Positions 16,726-26,207 are shown, counted from the first letter of the stretch. The stretch: 38,521 nt of DNA from CAYTET01 sp964436975 (GCA_964436975.1 CAYTET010000007.1:1-38521), one strand, 5' to 3'. Notes: generated from the letters alone by a model not told the origin. Numbers and translations: made by a program.

Positions 16726-17925
16726 ATGCCCTTTGATTTTGAAACAGTCATAGACCGCACCGGCCGGGATGCCCTGGCGGTTGACCGGATTCCCATCCCT
16801 GATGCCCAGGTTAAGCCGGGCTTTTCGAAAATCCCCATGTGGGTGGCTGATATGAACTATGCCACGGCGCCTTCAATTGTCGAAGCCATCATCAGCCGGG
16901 CCAATCATCCGCTGTACGGCTATTTTGATCTGCCGGCGCAGTATTATTCCGCCATTACGGACTGGCAGAAAAACCGCAACGGCGTAACCGGTCTGAAGCC
17001 GGAAGACATCGGCTATGAAAACGGCGTTCTGGGCGGAGTGTCCTCCGTCATTCAGGCCTATACGGCGCCGGGTCAGGCCGTGCTGCTGCATTCACCCTGC
17101 TATATCGGCTTTTTAGGGGTTATGAAATCACTGGGCCGCCGGGCCGTATTCAGTCCGCTGGTCAAAGATGATGCCGGCATCTGGCGGATGGATTATGCCG
17201 ATATGGACCGGCAGATTAAACAGGAGCATATCCATGTGGCCGTTTTCTGCTCGCCGCACAATCCGTGCGGCCGGGTCTGGGAAAGAGAAGAAATTGAAAA
17301 GGCGATGGCGGTGTATCAGGCCAATGACGTGATTGTCATCTCCGATGAAATCTGGAGTGATATTGTCATGCCGCCCTATCATCATATTCCGACCCAGTCG
17401 GTCAGTGCGGATGCGGCCAGCCGGACCGCCGCTTTCTATGCGCCGTCAAAGACCTTTAACCTGGCCGGTCTGGTAGGTTCATACCATATCATCTACAATC
17501 ATACAATCCGGGAGAATGCGGCGGCGGTGGCCGGGATGTCACACTATAATCATCCCAATGTTCTGGCGGTTCATGCCCTGATGGGCGCTTATACGCCTGT
17601 CGGCAGCCAGTGGCTGGATGAACTGCTGGAAGTGCTGTCCGGCAACATCGATTATGCCTGTGATTATATCCGGGATCATTTCAAAGGAATCGAACTGGCT
17701 AAGCCGCAGGGAACCTATATGCTGTATCTCAACTGCAGCCAGTGGCTGGCCGACCACAGCCAGACCATGGACCAGCTGCTCAAAGACGGCGTGGCTGTCG
17801 GGGTCATCTGGCAGGACGGGCGGGCGTTTATGGGCCCTGATTCAATCAGAATCAATCTGGCCGTGCCGCATCAGTCAGTTGTGGAAGCCTTCCGGCGGCT
17901 GGATGAGTTTGTATTCAACAGATAA
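16726..17925 (+). CDS. PLP-dependent aminotransferase-like C-S lyase (MalY/PatB family)
   Basis: 399 residues, fold-type I PLP enzyme of the MalY/PatB (cystathionine beta-lyase) group. The N-terminus RTGRDALAVDR ending in MWVADMNY is the group's hallmark. The substrate loop SPHNPCGRVW and the Schiff-base Lys242 in APSKTFNLAG are intact. These enzymes cleave C-S bonds of cystathionine or cysteine conjugates, giving homocysteine or a thiol plus pyruvate and ammonia. MalY also binds a regulator in E. coli, which cannot be inferred here. RBS AAAGGAGA; single gene with its own terminator. Confidence 0.88.
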   Translation: MPFDFETVIDRTGRDALAVDRIPIPDAQVKPGFSKIPMWVADMNYATAPSIVEAIISRANHPLYGYFDLPAQYYSAITDWQKNRNGVTGLKPEDIGYENGVLGGVSSVIQAYTAPGQAVLLHSPCYIGFLGVMKSLGRRAVFSPLVKDDAGIWRMDYADMDRQIKQEHIHVAVFCSPHNPCGRVWEREEIEKAMAVYQANDVIVISDEIWSDIVMPPYHHIPTQSVSADAASRTAAFYAPSKTFNLAGLVGSYHIIYNHTIRENAAAVAGMSHYNHPNVLAVHALMGAYTPVGSQWLDELLEVLSGNIDYACDYIRDHFKGIELAKPQGTYMLYLNCSQWLADHSQTMDQLLKDGVAVGVIWQDGRAFMGPDSIRINLAVPHQSVVEAFRRLDEFVFNR

Positions 17926-17928
17926 GCA

Positions 17929-17954
17929 AAAAAGGCGCCTGACAGCGCCTTTTC
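17929..17954 (+). terminator. Intrinsic terminator after the MalY/PatB gene
   Basis: AAAAAGGCGC, loop CTGACA, GCGCCTTTT. Symmetric A/T flanks make it potentially bidirectional. Confidence 0.85.
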
Positions 17955-17994
17955 AGATGGTGCCGGCTAAATAGTCTTTTATGGCAAAAAAGTG

Positions 17995-18000
17995 TATAAT
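17995..18000 (+). promoter_or_regulatory. -10 element of the ABC-2 transporter operon
   Basis: TATAAT 32 nt before the start, with no good -35 at standard spacing. AGGGGGAAA (18019-18027) serves as RBS. Confidence 0.5.
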
Positions 18001-18031
18001 CATTTCCGTATCTTAATAAGGGGGAAATATT

Positions 18032-18745
18032 ATGCTTGAAATTGAACATCTCAGTAAATCATACGGCCCCAAAAAGGCCGTTGACGATCTGTCCCTGCAC
18101 ATTGAAAGCGGCGAAATCCACGGCTTCATCGGTCCTAACGGCGCCGGCAAGACCACGACCATTAAATGCTGCTGCGGCATTCTGAATTTTGAAAGCGGCA
18201 GTATCAGCATTGACGGCCACAGCATCAGCCAGCAGCCGCTGGCTGCCAAGGCGGCCCTTTCCTATATTCCGGACAATCCGGATCTGTATGAATTCATGAC
18301 GGGCATCAAGTATCTTAATTTTATCGCCGATGTTTTCCAGCTGCCGGCCGAAACCAGACTGGCCCGCATCGAGCAGTATGCCACCCTGCTGAAACTGAAG
18401 GATGATCTGGCCAATCCCATCTCATCCTATTCCCATGGCATGAAGCAGAAACTGGCCGTTATCGGCGGTCTGATTCATGATCCCAAACTCATCATCATGG
18501 ATGAGCCTTTTGTCGGCCTGGATCCGATTGCCACCCATGATTTCAAGGAGCTGATGCACCAGCACTGCGCCAAAGGCGGGGCCATCTTCTTTTCCACCCA
18601 TGTTCTGGAAGTGGCTGAAAAACTGTGCGACAAGGTATCCATCATCAAAAACGGCCGGCTGCTGGTCAGCGGCACGATGGAAGAAGTAAAAGGCCAGTCT
18701 TCTCTGGAAGAGGTCTTTTTGGAGCTGGAGGACCGGCATGCTTAA
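18032..18745 (+). CDS. ABC transporter ATP-binding protein (ABC-2/DrrA-like)
   Basis: 237 residues, a single nucleotide-binding domain. Walker A GPNGAGKTT near residue 34, a signature reading YSHGMKQKL near 132, Walker B LIIMDEPFVGLDP near 152, and the switch His in FFSTHVLE. This subtype powers ABC-2 type permeases for lipids, peptides or antibiotics. It overlaps the permease gene by 8 nt. The C-terminus lacks an extra regulatory domain. The substrate cannot be inferred. Confidence 0.92.
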   Translation: MLEIEHLSKSYGPKKAVDDLSLHIESGEIHGFIGPNGAGKTTTIKCCCGILNFESGSISIDGHSISQQPLAAKAALSYIPDNPDLYEFMTGIKYLNFIADVFQLPAETRLARIEQYATLLKLKDDLANPISSYSHGMKQKLAVIGGLIHDPKLIIMDEPFVGLDPIATHDFKELMHQHCAKGGAIFFSTHVLEVAEKLCDKVSIIKNGRLLVSGTMEEVKGQSSLEEVFLELEDRHA

Positions 18746-20351
18746 GCTGATGATTAAAATACGGCTGCAGGCCTGGCTGTCTTCCTACGGCTCGGCCAAT
18801 GCCGCTGCCGCCAGCCGCCGCCGCTCCAATTCCAAGTCCCGCGGCATACTGTATGCCCTGCTGTTCATCTATCTGATCGGCATTTTCGGCTATCTGGCCT
18901 ATACAACATTTGACACCTTGGCCGGTCTGCTGGCAGCTTTGGATTTGGGCTGGTTTTACTGGGCCCTGGCCGGAGCCGGGGTATTCTCGCTGATCTTTAT
19001 CACCAATCTGTTTATGACCGGCCCGCAGCTTTATCAGGCCAAGGATACGGAAATGCTGCTGGCAATGCCGCTGAAGCCGGATTACATCCTGATCAGCCGC
19101 ATCTTCGGCTTATGGCTGACCAATACCATATTCGAACTGATCATCCTGGTGCCGGCCGTCATCTGCTGGCTTAAATATGCCACTCTGTCAGCCGCCGGTA
19201 TCTTCAGCCTTGTCATCGGCTTTATTCTGTGGCCGCTATTGGCGCTGGCTTTAGCCTGTCTGGCCGGCTATGCCGTAACCCTGCTGACCAGCCGCATGAA
19301 AAACAAGACCCTGTTCAGCATGATCTTCATGGTGCTGTTTCTGGCGGTCTACTACTATTTCTGCTTTAATGCCGAAGGACTGCTTACCCAGCTGTTAGCT
19401 GACAGTGCCAATATCAGCCAAAACATGCAGGCCATCCTGCCGCTGGTGTGGCTTGGCAAGGCCGTCGGCCAGGGCAGTCTGACCAGCCTGCTGTGGCTGA
19501 GTCTGGTCTGTCTGGCTGTTACGGCTTTGGTGTACCGCTGGCTGGCCGTCTCTTTCATCCGGATTTCGCTGGGTCTTAAAAACAGCACCGTCAAGACAAA
19601 ATATAAAGGCGGACCGCTGGCCGTTTCCAGCATCAGGGCGGCCCTGCTGCGGAAAGAAAAGGACCGGCTGGTCTCTTCCAGCAATTATATGATGAACGCC
19701 TATCTCAGTGCCCTGTTTTTGGTGGCCGGGTCTGTCTATGTTATTATCAAGCACCAGCAGCTGGCGGCGGAACTGGCGGCTTTTTCGTCAGTAAAGCCTT
19801 TGTTCGCGCTGCTGGCCTCAGTTGCCATCTGCGGCATCTGCAGCATGACTTCCGGGTCGGCATCCAGCGTATCGCTGGAAGGCCGGAATATCTGGCTGCT
19901 GCGCAGCCTGCCGGTGAACAGCATTGATGTCTTAACGGCCAAGGCGGCCCTGCAGATTGTCATAATGGTGCCGCTTATTCTTGTGACCGGCCTTGTCATC
20001 GCGCTTTCGCTGCAGTTTGATCTGATCAGCACCCTGTTTGTGCTGGTGCTGCCGGCGCTGTATGAATGCTGCATATCAATTCTCGGGGTTATCATCAATC
20101 TGCATCATGTCCGGCTTGACTGGATCAATGAAGTGCAGGTAATAAAACAGTCTGCTGCGGTTATGATCAGCCTGCTGATCAACATCGTCATTGTAATACT
20201 GATGGCGGTGCCTTATCTGATCTGGCTTTATGACCTGCTGCCGGAAGCGGCGTACATGGCTGTCTGGACCGTGCTGCTGACGGCAGTAGCCGCGGTCAGT
20301 TATAATTATCTGCGGCATAAAGGAGTTTATCTGTTTGAGCATATTGGCTGA
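18738..20351 (+). CDS. ABC-2-type exporter membrane protein
   Basis: 537 residues with about 12 hydrophobic segments, starting with a basic cytoplasmic stretch (SRRRSNSKSR, residues 29-38) and a first helix near 40. The long permease with scattered helices resembles the large 'putative ABC exporter' permeases of Firmicutes that pair with DrrA-like ATPases. Its start lies within the ATPase gene, so the two are made together. No signal or substrate clue. Confidence 0.82.
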   Translation: MLKLMIKIRLQAWLSSYGSANAAAASRRRSNSKSRGILYALLFIYLIGIFGYLAYTTFDTLAGLLAALDLGWFYWALAGAGVFSLIFITNLFMTGPQLYQAKDTEMLLAMPLKPDYILISRIFGLWLTNTIFELIILVPAVICWLKYATLSAAGIFSLVIGFILWPLLALALACLAGYAVTLLTSRMKNKTLFSMIFMVLFLAVYYYFCFNAEGLLTQLLADSANISQNMQAILPLVWLGKAVGQGSLTSLLWLSLVCLAVTALVYRWLAVSFIRISLGLKNSTVKTKYKGGPLAVSSIRAALLRKEKDRLVSSSNYMMNAYLSALFLVAGSVYVIIKHQQLAAELAAFSSVKPLFALLASVAICGICSMTSGSASSVSLEGRNIWLLRSLPVNSIDVLTAKAALQIVIMVPLILVTGLVIALSLQFDLISTLFVLVLPALYECCISILGVIINLHHVRLDWINEVQVIKQSAAVMISLLINIVIVILMAVPYLIWLYDLLPEAAYMAVWTVLLTAVAAVSYNYLRHKGVYLFEHIG

Positions 20352-20372
20352 TAAAAAAGAAGAAGGTATTTT

Positions 20373-21191
20373 ATGCTAACAAAAGAAGAATTGGCTGAAA
20401 AACTGCGGGAGTACCGGCAGGCCGGCTGCAAAGTGCCGACAGCAGCGATGATTAAGAATGAAGAGCAGATTGCCGGCATCCGGGCCAGCGGGGTTATCAA
20501 CACCGGGGTTCTGGATTATGTGGCTTCGAAAATAAAGGCCGGGGTCAGCACCCAGGATATCGATGACTGGGTTGCTGAATACACGGAAGATCACGGTGCA
20601 ATCTGCGCGCCTTATAAATTCGAGGGTTTCCCCCGGCATGTCTGCACATCCATTGATGATGTTGTCTGCCACGGCATTCCTTCCGCCCAGAGGATTCTGC
20701 AGCCGGGCCAGATCATAAATGTCGACGTTTCCACCATCTACAAGGGCTATTATTCGGATGCGTCGCGGATGTTTGTCATTGACTCGACAACCGCTGCCAA
20801 GCAGAAGCTGGTGGATGTCTGCCAGCAGAGTCTGGACATCGGCCTGGCCCAGGTCAAGCCCTGGGGCTTTCTGGGCGATATCGGCTATGAGATTGAAAAG
20901 TATGCCGAGGCCAATCATTACAAGGTTGTCAGGATGTTTGGCGGCCACGGCGTCGGTCTGGAGTTCCATGAAGATCCTTTTGTCTATCATTACGGCAAGC
21001 GCAATACCGATTATGTGCTGGTGCCTGGAATGGTCTTTACCATTGAACCGATGCTGAATATGAAAAAGTCGGCAGTTAAAGTCAGCACGGCTGACGGCTG
21101 GACGACCTATACCAAAGACCGGTTGCCCAGTGCCCAGTGGGAATACACAGTGCTGGTAACCGAACAGGGCCACGAGATACTGACCCGCTGA
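20373..21191 (+). CDS. map: Methionine aminopeptidase, type I
   Basis: 272 residues. Removes the initiator methionine from new proteins. The five metal ligands are in place: Asp118 (NVDVST), Asp129 (YYSDAS), His192 (GGHGVG), Glu225 (TIEPM) and Glu257 (WEYT). About 25 residues precede the catalytic core (LTKEELAEKLREYRQ...), a short N-terminal extension rather than the SEC-C zinc motif of some homologs. It starts 21 nt after the permease gene, so it may share its transcript. Ends at a bidirectional terminator. Confidence 0.94.
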   Translation: MLTKEELAEKLREYRQAGCKVPTAAMIKNEEQIAGIRASGVINTGVLDYVASKIKAGVSTQDIDDWVAEYTEDHGAICAPYKFEGFPRHVCTSIDDVVCHGIPSAQRILQPGQIINVDVSTIYKGYYSDASRMFVIDSTTAAKQKLVDVCQQSLDIGLAQVKPWGFLGDIGYEIEKYAEANHYKVVRMFGGHGVGLEFHEDPFVYHYGKRNTDYVLVPGMVFTIEPMLNMKKSAVKVSTADGWTTYTKDRLPSAQWEYTVLVTEQGHEILTR

Positions 21192-21218
21192 CGGGCCGGC
21201 AGAACCGCAAATAAAAAT

Positions 21219-21244
21219 GAACACCGGACGGTGTTCGTTTTTTT
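21219..21244. terminator. Bidirectional terminator between map and the SRAP gene
   Basis: Stem GAACACC/GGTGTTC with loop GGAC; GTTTTTTT on the plus side and an A-rich tract on the other, read as ATTTTTATTT on the minus strand. It serves two convergent genes whose ends lie 51 nt apart. Confidence 0.9.
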
Positions 21245-21815
21245 AGAACAGACTCATATTCTGCGGGCCGCAGGGGGTAATCTGCAGTTGCGGCCGGCTG
21301 GAGTCGATCAGACCGGCGGCTGAATGGGTATCAGTAAGATACAGAGCGGTCTGGCTTTCGGCCAGTACGACCGGACAGCGGCTGTGGATATGGCTGGTGC
21401 AGTCGGCGGGCCGGGTCAGAATGGAGAATCCGGCCAGCGGGTCAGCCGGCTGATAGATGGCCGCCAGGTAAAGCGGCTGGCCGTCCAGGGCAATGAGATA
21501 GCGCTGTTTGGCGGCATCCCATTCATAAAAGCCGCTGGCAATGACCAGGCAGCGGTGGTCGGCAAAATCCTGCCGGTACTGGCTTTGCCGGGTCAGCGAT
21601 TCGCGGCGGGTATTGATGATTTTATGGCCGCTGATTTCATAGTGCCAGCGCATCAGAGCCGGCTGCTGGTTTTCATTCAGGGTCAGACAGACCTGCTCGG
21701 GAAAGATTTCGCCTTTCTGCCACAGATTAAGAATGGTCTGGTCATATTGGCGGTTTAAAATGTCAACATAAGGTGTAACATCAATGTTCTCTCCGTAATA
21801 AAACCGTCCGCACAT
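21243..21815 (-). CDS. SOS response-associated peptidase (SRAP, YedK/HMCES family)
   Basis: 190 residues. Starts MCGRF; after Met removal Cys2 is the catalytic residue that links covalently to abasic sites in single-stranded DNA. Other family residues are present: the conserved Arg/Asn region (NTRRESL), Glu in SGFYEWD, and the active-site His in SHIHSRCPVVL. Protects DNA at abasic lesions. Start supported by AAAGGAGG just upstream (minus strand, about 21831-21824). Convergent with map, divergent from mnmE. No LexA-type box was recognised upstream. Confidence 0.92.
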   Translation of the reverse strand: MCGRFYYGENIDVTPYVDILNRQYDQTILNLWQKGEIFPEQVCLTLNENQQPALMRWHYEISGHKIINTRRESLTRQSQYRQDFADHRCLVIASGFYEWDAAKQRYLIALDGQPLYLAAIYQPADPLAGFSILTRPADCTSHIHSRCPVVLAESQTALYLTDTHSAAGLIDSSRPQLQITPCGPQNMSLF

Positions 21816-21841
21816 ATCAGGCTGCCTCCTTTAGCAGCTTT

Positions 21842-21847
21842 ATTATA
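21842..21847 (-). promoter_or_regulatory. -10 element of the SRAP gene
   Basis: TATAAT on the minus strand, 26 nt before the start. No convincing -35. Confidence 0.5.
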
Positions 21848-21872
21848 CAATCAGCGGCAAATAAGATAAAAT
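21844..21872 (+). promoter_or_regulatory. Possible promoter of the mnmE operon
   Basis: TATACA (21844-21849), 17-nt spacer, TAAAAT (21867-21872). It overlaps the divergent SRAP -10, so the two promoters could compete for polymerase. Confidence 0.42.
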
Positions 21873-21894
21873 AAGAACAGAAAGGTTGTTCCAG

Positions 21895-23238
21895 ATGCCA
21901 GCTCTGACCGATACGATAGTAGCTATTTCTTCCGGTCATATCGCTGCCAGCGCCATTTCCGTCATCCGGATGGCCGGCAGTGATTCTTTGAATATTCTCA
22001 AAGCCCTCTGGTCAAAACCGCAGGCGGTCTTTGTGCCGCGGCAGATGACCTGCGGGTATATCACCGATCCGGTCACCCATCAGAAGACCGATCAGGTGCT
22101 GGCAGTATACTTTGCCCAGCCGCATTCATACTGCGGCAGCGACATGGTTGAAATATACGGTCATGGCGGTCTGGCTGTCAGCGAGCAGATTGTCGCGCTG
22201 TGTCTGGGCCAGGGCGCCCGGCTGGCCGGCCGGGGCGAATTCAGCCAGCGCGCTTTTCTTAACGGCAAGATGGATCTGACCCAGGCCGAAGGGGTCATGG
22301 ATTTAATTGAGGCCGACAGCCCGGCGGCAATTCGCCTAGCCATGCAGGGTCTGACCGGTCAGCTGGAAAAGGTTCTGACCCCGCTTAAAAAGCAGCTTAT
22401 GGATGTGATGGCCCACATCGAGGTCAACATCGATTATCCCGAATATGACAATGATATCTCCACTATAACCAGTCAGACGATTGCCCCGCTGATTGACCAG
22501 TGGCTTAATCAGGTTGACAGCCTGCTGCAGGTATCTTACAGCAGCTGTCTGATAAAAGACGGCATCGACACCGTCATTGTGGGCAAGCCCAATGTTGGCA
22601 AAAGCTCCCTTTTAAATGCGCTTTTAAAGCAGGATAAGGCTATTGTCACTCCCGTGGCCGGTACGACCAGAGATCTGGTGGAAGGCCAGATCCATCTGGG
22701 TGATATCAAACTGCACCTGATTGACACGGCCGGCCTGCATGACAGCAGCGATGAAATCGAGCAGCAGGGCATCGCCAAAAGTGTTGCGGCCATGAAGCAG
22801 GCCCAGCTGGTGATTGTTGTTGTTGACGGCAGCCAGCCGGAAGATGAATATGACCGGCGCATCCTGCAGCAGACAGCCGGATTGAACCGGATCATCGTTT
22901 ATAACAAGGCTGACCTGTCACAGGTCAGCCATGAAATGGATATCTGCGCTTCCGCCGGCCGGATTGAACCGCTGGTCAGTGAAATAGCGAAGCGTTTTGC
23001 CCGCCACCAGATTGCCCTGAGCCAGCCGGGACTGGCCAATCAGCGCCAGATTGGTCTGCTCAAGCAGGCCCAGAATGAAATAATCCAGGCCGGTAAGCAG
23101 CTGCAGGAGGGGGTCAGTGTCGACCTAATTCAGGATAATCTGCAGACGGCTTACCAGTGTCTGAATGAGATTGACGGCATTGGCAGCGATGATGATCTGA
23201 TGAATGCGGTCTTTGACCGTTTCTGTGTGGGAAAATAA
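21895..23238 (+). CDS. mnmE: tRNA modification GTPase MnmE
   Basis: 447 residues. With MnmG it installs the (carboxymethyl)aminomethyl group on wobble U34 of several tRNAs. The N-terminal tetrahydrofolate-binding domain begins LTDTIVAISSG; the embedded G domain has GKPNVGKSS near 228, DTAGLHD and NKAD; the C-terminal catalytic Cys lies in the terminal CVGK. ATG 21895 is preferred to TTG 21886 because AAAGG is correctly spaced for it. mnmG is not in this window. tatD begins 1 nt after the stop. Confidence 0.96.
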   Translation: MPALTDTIVAISSGHIAASAISVIRMAGSDSLNILKALWSKPQAVFVPRQMTCGYITDPVTHQKTDQVLAVYFAQPHSYCGSDMVEIYGHGGLAVSEQIVALCLGQGARLAGRGEFSQRAFLNGKMDLTQAEGVMDLIEADSPAAIRLAMQGLTGQLEKVLTPLKKQLMDVMAHIEVNIDYPEYDNDISTITSQTIAPLIDQWLNQVDSLLQVSYSSCLIKDGIDTVIVGKPNVGKSSLLNALLKQDKAIVTPVAGTTRDLVEGQIHLGDIKLHLIDTAGLHDSSDEIEQQGIAKSVAAMKQAQLVIVVVDGSQPEDEYDRRILQQTAGLNRIIVYNKADLSQVSHEMDICASAGRIEPLVSEIAKRFARHQIALSQPGLANQRQIGLLKQAQNEIIQAGKQLQEGVSVDLIQDNLQTAYQCLNEIDGIGSDDDLMNAVFDRFCVGK

Positions 23239-23239
23239 A

Positions 23240-24010
23240 ATGAGTGAAACTTACTGGATAGACAGCCACGCCCATATGAACGATCCCCGCTTCCGCAGTG
23301 ATATTGCGGCTTATATGACGGAAGCCGCCCGCAGCCGGGTCGGCCGGATCATGATGGTCTGCTGCAGCTTTGACGATCTGGACTGGACGCTGGGCCAGGC
23401 TGATAATTATCCCTTCTGGGATATTGCCTTCGGCTTTCATCCCGAACAGGCCGCTGAATACAGCGAAGCTGATTTTGACAGACTGAAAACCGCCCTGGCG
23501 TCAAGCCGCATCAAGGCAGTCGGTGAAATCGGACTGGACTACTACTGGACCAGACAGACCGCGGCTTTGCAGAAGGAGCTGTTTATCCGCCAGCTGCAGC
23601 TGGCCAATGCCACCGGCAAGCCGGTGCTTATTCACAGCCGCAGCGCCAGCCAGGACACCTATGATATTCTTAAGGAGTATGCTAAAACTAAAATTGTGAT
23701 GCACTGCTACTCCGGATCGGCGGAGATGATGAAGGAATATGAAAAACTGGGCTGCTATATTTCTTTTGGCGGACCGGTCACTTTTAAAAAGGCCGTTGAG
23801 CCCAGAACCAATGCCAAGCTGGTCAGGGCCGACCGGCTGCTGATTGAAACCGACTGTCCCTACATGGCTCCCGAGCCGATGCGGGGAAGGGACAATCAGT
23901 CCGCCTATGTCCGCTATGTCGGCGAATTCATTGCCACGCTGCGCGCGGTCAGTTCTGACAGCCTGGCGCAGCAGCTGATGAATAATTATCAAACTTTACT
24001 GGGAAAATAA
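23240..24010 (+). CDS. tatD: TatD-family metal-dependent DNase
   Basis: 256 residues, TIM-barrel amidohydrolase fold. Metal ligands are visible: DSHAHMND near residue 8, Glu in VGEIGLDYY, His in LIHSRSA, His in MHCYSG, and Asp in IETDCPYMAPEPMRG. Family members are 3'-5' DNases/RNases. The start lies 1 nt after mnmE; rnmV follows by 1 nt. Next to rnmV and rsmA it matches the yabD position in Bacillus. Confidence 0.92.
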   Translation: MSETYWIDSHAHMNDPRFRSDIAAYMTEAARSRVGRIMMVCCSFDDLDWTLGQADNYPFWDIAFGFHPEQAAEYSEADFDRLKTALASSRIKAVGEIGLDYYWTRQTAALQKELFIRQLQLANATGKPVLIHSRSASQDTYDILKEYAKTKIVMHCYSGSAEMMKEYEKLGCYISFGGPVTFKKAVEPRTNAKLVRADRLLIETDCPYMAPEPMRGRDNQSAYVRYVGEFIATLRAVSSDSLAQQLMNNYQTLLGK

Positions 24011-24011
24011 A

Positions 24012-24533
24012 ATGGAAAAAATAAAGGAACTTATTGTCGTGGAAGGCCAGCATGATATCAACAGACTGCATCAGTTTTTTGACTGTGATGCGATAGCCAC
24101 CCATGGCCTGGGTCTGGATGAGCCGACGCTCAGTCTGATTGAGCGGCTGGCGGAAAACCGGACGGTTCTGATCCTGACCGATCCGGATCATCCCGGCGAA
24201 CTGATCCGCCAGAAGCTGACAGAGCGGCTGGGCAGCTGCCGGCAGGGCTTTGTGGAAAAAAGCCGGGCAGTCGGCCGGCGCAACGTCGGCATCGAATACG
24301 CTGACAAAGACGCTCTTGTTCAGGCCATTGCCACGGCGGCCACTTTTACGGCCGCCAATTCTTCGCTGAGCTGGCCGGACTATCTGAAACTGGATATCAT
24401 CGGCAGCCAGAGCCGCCGGCAGCAGGTCTGCCGGTACTTCCATCTGGGACCGTGCAACAACAAGACCCTGTATAAAAGACTTAACATGGCCGGCATTACT
24501 TACGAAATGGCCCGGGAGGCACTGCATGGATGA
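24012..24533 (+). CDS. rnmV: Ribonuclease M5
   Basis: 173 residues. A Toprim nuclease that matures 5S rRNA in low-GC Gram-positive bacteria. The Toprim Glu lies in VVEGQHD near the N-terminus and the DxD in LTDPDHPGE; GIEYADKDAL corresponds to the conserved GVEHA block. The family usually reads VVEGKDD; here Gln-His replaces Lys-Asp. Tight coupling to tatD and rsmA supports the call. Confidence 0.9.
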   Translation: MEKIKELIVVEGQHDINRLHQFFDCDAIATHGLGLDEPTLSLIERLAENRTVLILTDPDHPGELIRQKLTERLGSCRQGFVEKSRAVGRRNVGIEYADKDALVQAIATAATFTAANSSLSWPDYLKLDIIGSQSRRQQVCRYFHLGPCNNKTLYKRLNMAGITYEMAREALHG

Positions 24534-25377
24534 CAGGCCGATTGCCGGAGCCGGCAAAACCAGAGAGATCCTGCAGGCTTTTAACCTGACCGTGCGCAAG
24601 GGGTATGGTCAGAATTTTCTGATTGATCATAATGTCGTTGTCAAGATGGCCGGTCTGTTTGACCATAATGATGCGGTAATTGAAGTCGGTCCGGGTCTGG
24701 GTGCCTTAACCCAGGCGCTCAGCGCCGCCGCCGGCTGTGTCAAAGCCTTTGAAATAGATGAGCACTTAAAGCCGGTTTTGACCCAGACGCTGGCCGGCTG
24801 TGACAATGTGGAAATTATCTGGCAGGATTTTCTGCAGGCTGACCTGGATGAGCTGGCCGCAACTGTTCCGGCCGGATACCACCTGGCCCTGGCGGCCAAT
24901 CTGCCGTATTACATCACTACCCCGATTCTGTTCAAAGTCATCAACGGCCCTGACCGGATCAGCCGGATAGTGGTAATGATGCAGCAGGAAGTCGCGGCCC
25001 GCTTTCTGGCCAATGCCGGCGGTAAGGATTACAATGCCCTGACAGTGGTGAGCCGGTATAAATGCGAAACGCGGCTGGTTATGAAAGTGCCCCGCCAGTC
25101 TTTTATGCCCCGGCCGGATGTTGACAGTGCCGTGGTGGAGTTTACCAGACGGCCCTATCACCGGCTGGTCAGCGATGAAGCCGGCTTCACCGGCTTTGTC
25201 AGGGGCTGCTTTGCCCAGCGCCGCAAGACAATCAACAATAATCTGAAGCAGGCCGGCTATTCGCCGGAAACCATCAAAGCCGGCATGGCGGCTATTGAAA
25301 AGAGTGAAAGCTGCCGGGCTGAAGAACTTGGTGTGGATGACTTTATCAGTCTGTATGAGGTGATGGGAAATGTTTGA
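24526..25377 (+). CDS. rsmA: 16S rRNA dimethyladenosine methyltransferase RsmA (KsgA)
   Basis: 283 residues. Dimethylates two adjacent adenines in helix 45 of 16S rRNA. The SAM site is VIEVGPGLGALT; the catalytic NLPY motif is in AANLPYYITTP; KGYGQNFLID precedes the core. The C-terminal helical domain is present (QRRKTINNNLK). Overlaps rnmV by 8 nt and ispE by 8 nt, so it is in the middle of a coupled operon. Confidence 0.95.
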   Translation: MDDRPIAGAGKTREILQAFNLTVRKGYGQNFLIDHNVVVKMAGLFDHNDAVIEVGPGLGALTQALSAAAGCVKAFEIDEHLKPVLTQTLAGCDNVEIIWQDFLQADLDELAATVPAGYHLALAANLPYYITTPILFKVINGPDRISRIVVMMQQEVAARFLANAGGKDYNALTVVSRYKCETRLVMKVPRQSFMPRPDVDSAVVEFTRRPYHRLVSDEAGFTGFVRGCFAQRRKTINNNLKQAGYSPETIKAGMAAIEKSESCRAEELGVDDFISLYEVMGNV

Positions 25378-26200
25378 ACGGGCTTATGCTAAGATTAACG
25401 TCAGTCTGAATGTGATTGGAAGCAGGGATAACGGCTATCATGATCTGGACATGCTGATGGTTCCAATCGGCCTTTATGACGGGCTGACCATGGAGCTGGA
25501 TCACCAGACCTCCTTTAAGTGCGATGTCAGGATGCAGTTTAACGAGAAGAATACCATCTATAAAGCCGTCAGCGCCATGACCAGCCGGTTCGGTCTGACC
25601 CAGCAGTTCCGCATTTCCCTGACCAAGCACATTCCGTTTCTGTCCGGTCTGGCCGGGGGCTCCAGCGATGCGGCGGCGGCCCTGCTGCTGGTAAACGCCC
25701 TGGCTAATCTGAAGCTGTCCATTCCGCAGCTGGCGGAAATCGGAGCCCAGATCGGCTCTGATATTCCCTTTTTTCTCTATAAAAGATGTGCCCGGGTCAC
25801 CGGCCTGGGCGAAAAAATCGCGCCTTTTGACCTGCCGGCCAATTACCAGGTCATTCTGATCAAGCCGGCCCGGGGCATCAGCACCAAGTGGGCTTATGAA
25901 AATCTGGATATGCTGACCTGCCCGCATCCTGATATCAGTCTGGTGCAGCAGGCCTTTGTTGATCACCAGCCGCTGGGACCGCTTTTAGGCAACAGCCTGC
26001 AGCCGGCGGCCGTCAGCCAGCTGCCGGTAATAGAAGAAATCCGCCAGGAGTGCATCCGGCTGGGCTTTGACCAGGTTTTGATGAGCGGCAGCGGATCGAC
26101 GGTGTTTGTGCTGGCTGAAATGAGTGCCGACACCGCTGAACTGGTTCAGCTGATGCGCCGGCGCTATCCGTTTGTCTATAAGACTTCTATTGTCATATGA
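25370..26200 (+). CDS. ispE: 4-diphosphocytidyl-2-C-methyl-D-erythritol kinase
   Basis: 276 residues, GHMP kinase. Phosphorylates CDP-ME in the methylerythritol phosphate route to isoprenoids. The N-terminus AYAKINVSLNVIG and the ATP loop PFLSGLAGGSSDAAAAL near residue 90 are typical; the third motif is SGSGSTVF. Shows that the organism uses the MEP rather than the mevalonate pathway, at least in part. In Bacillus yabG, veg and sspF separate it from rsmA; here the two overlap. Confidence 0.95.
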   Translation: MFERAYAKINVSLNVIGSRDNGYHDLDMLMVPIGLYDGLTMELDHQTSFKCDVRMQFNEKNTIYKAVSAMTSRFGLTQQFRISLTKHIPFLSGLAGGSSDAAAALLLVNALANLKLSIPQLAEIGAQIGSDIPFFLYKRCARVTGLGEKIAPFDLPANYQVILIKPARGISTKWAYENLDMLTCPHPDISLVQQAFVDHQPLGPLLGNSLQPAAVSQLPVIEEIRQECIRLGFDQVLMSGSGSTVFVLAEMSADTAELVQLMRRRYPFVYKTSIVI

Positions 26201-26207
26201 GGTGACA

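Noticed and set aside
20376..21224. 282-codon minus-strand open frame across map
   Set aside because: Antisense to map, which has all five metal ligands; codon pattern fits the plus strand.
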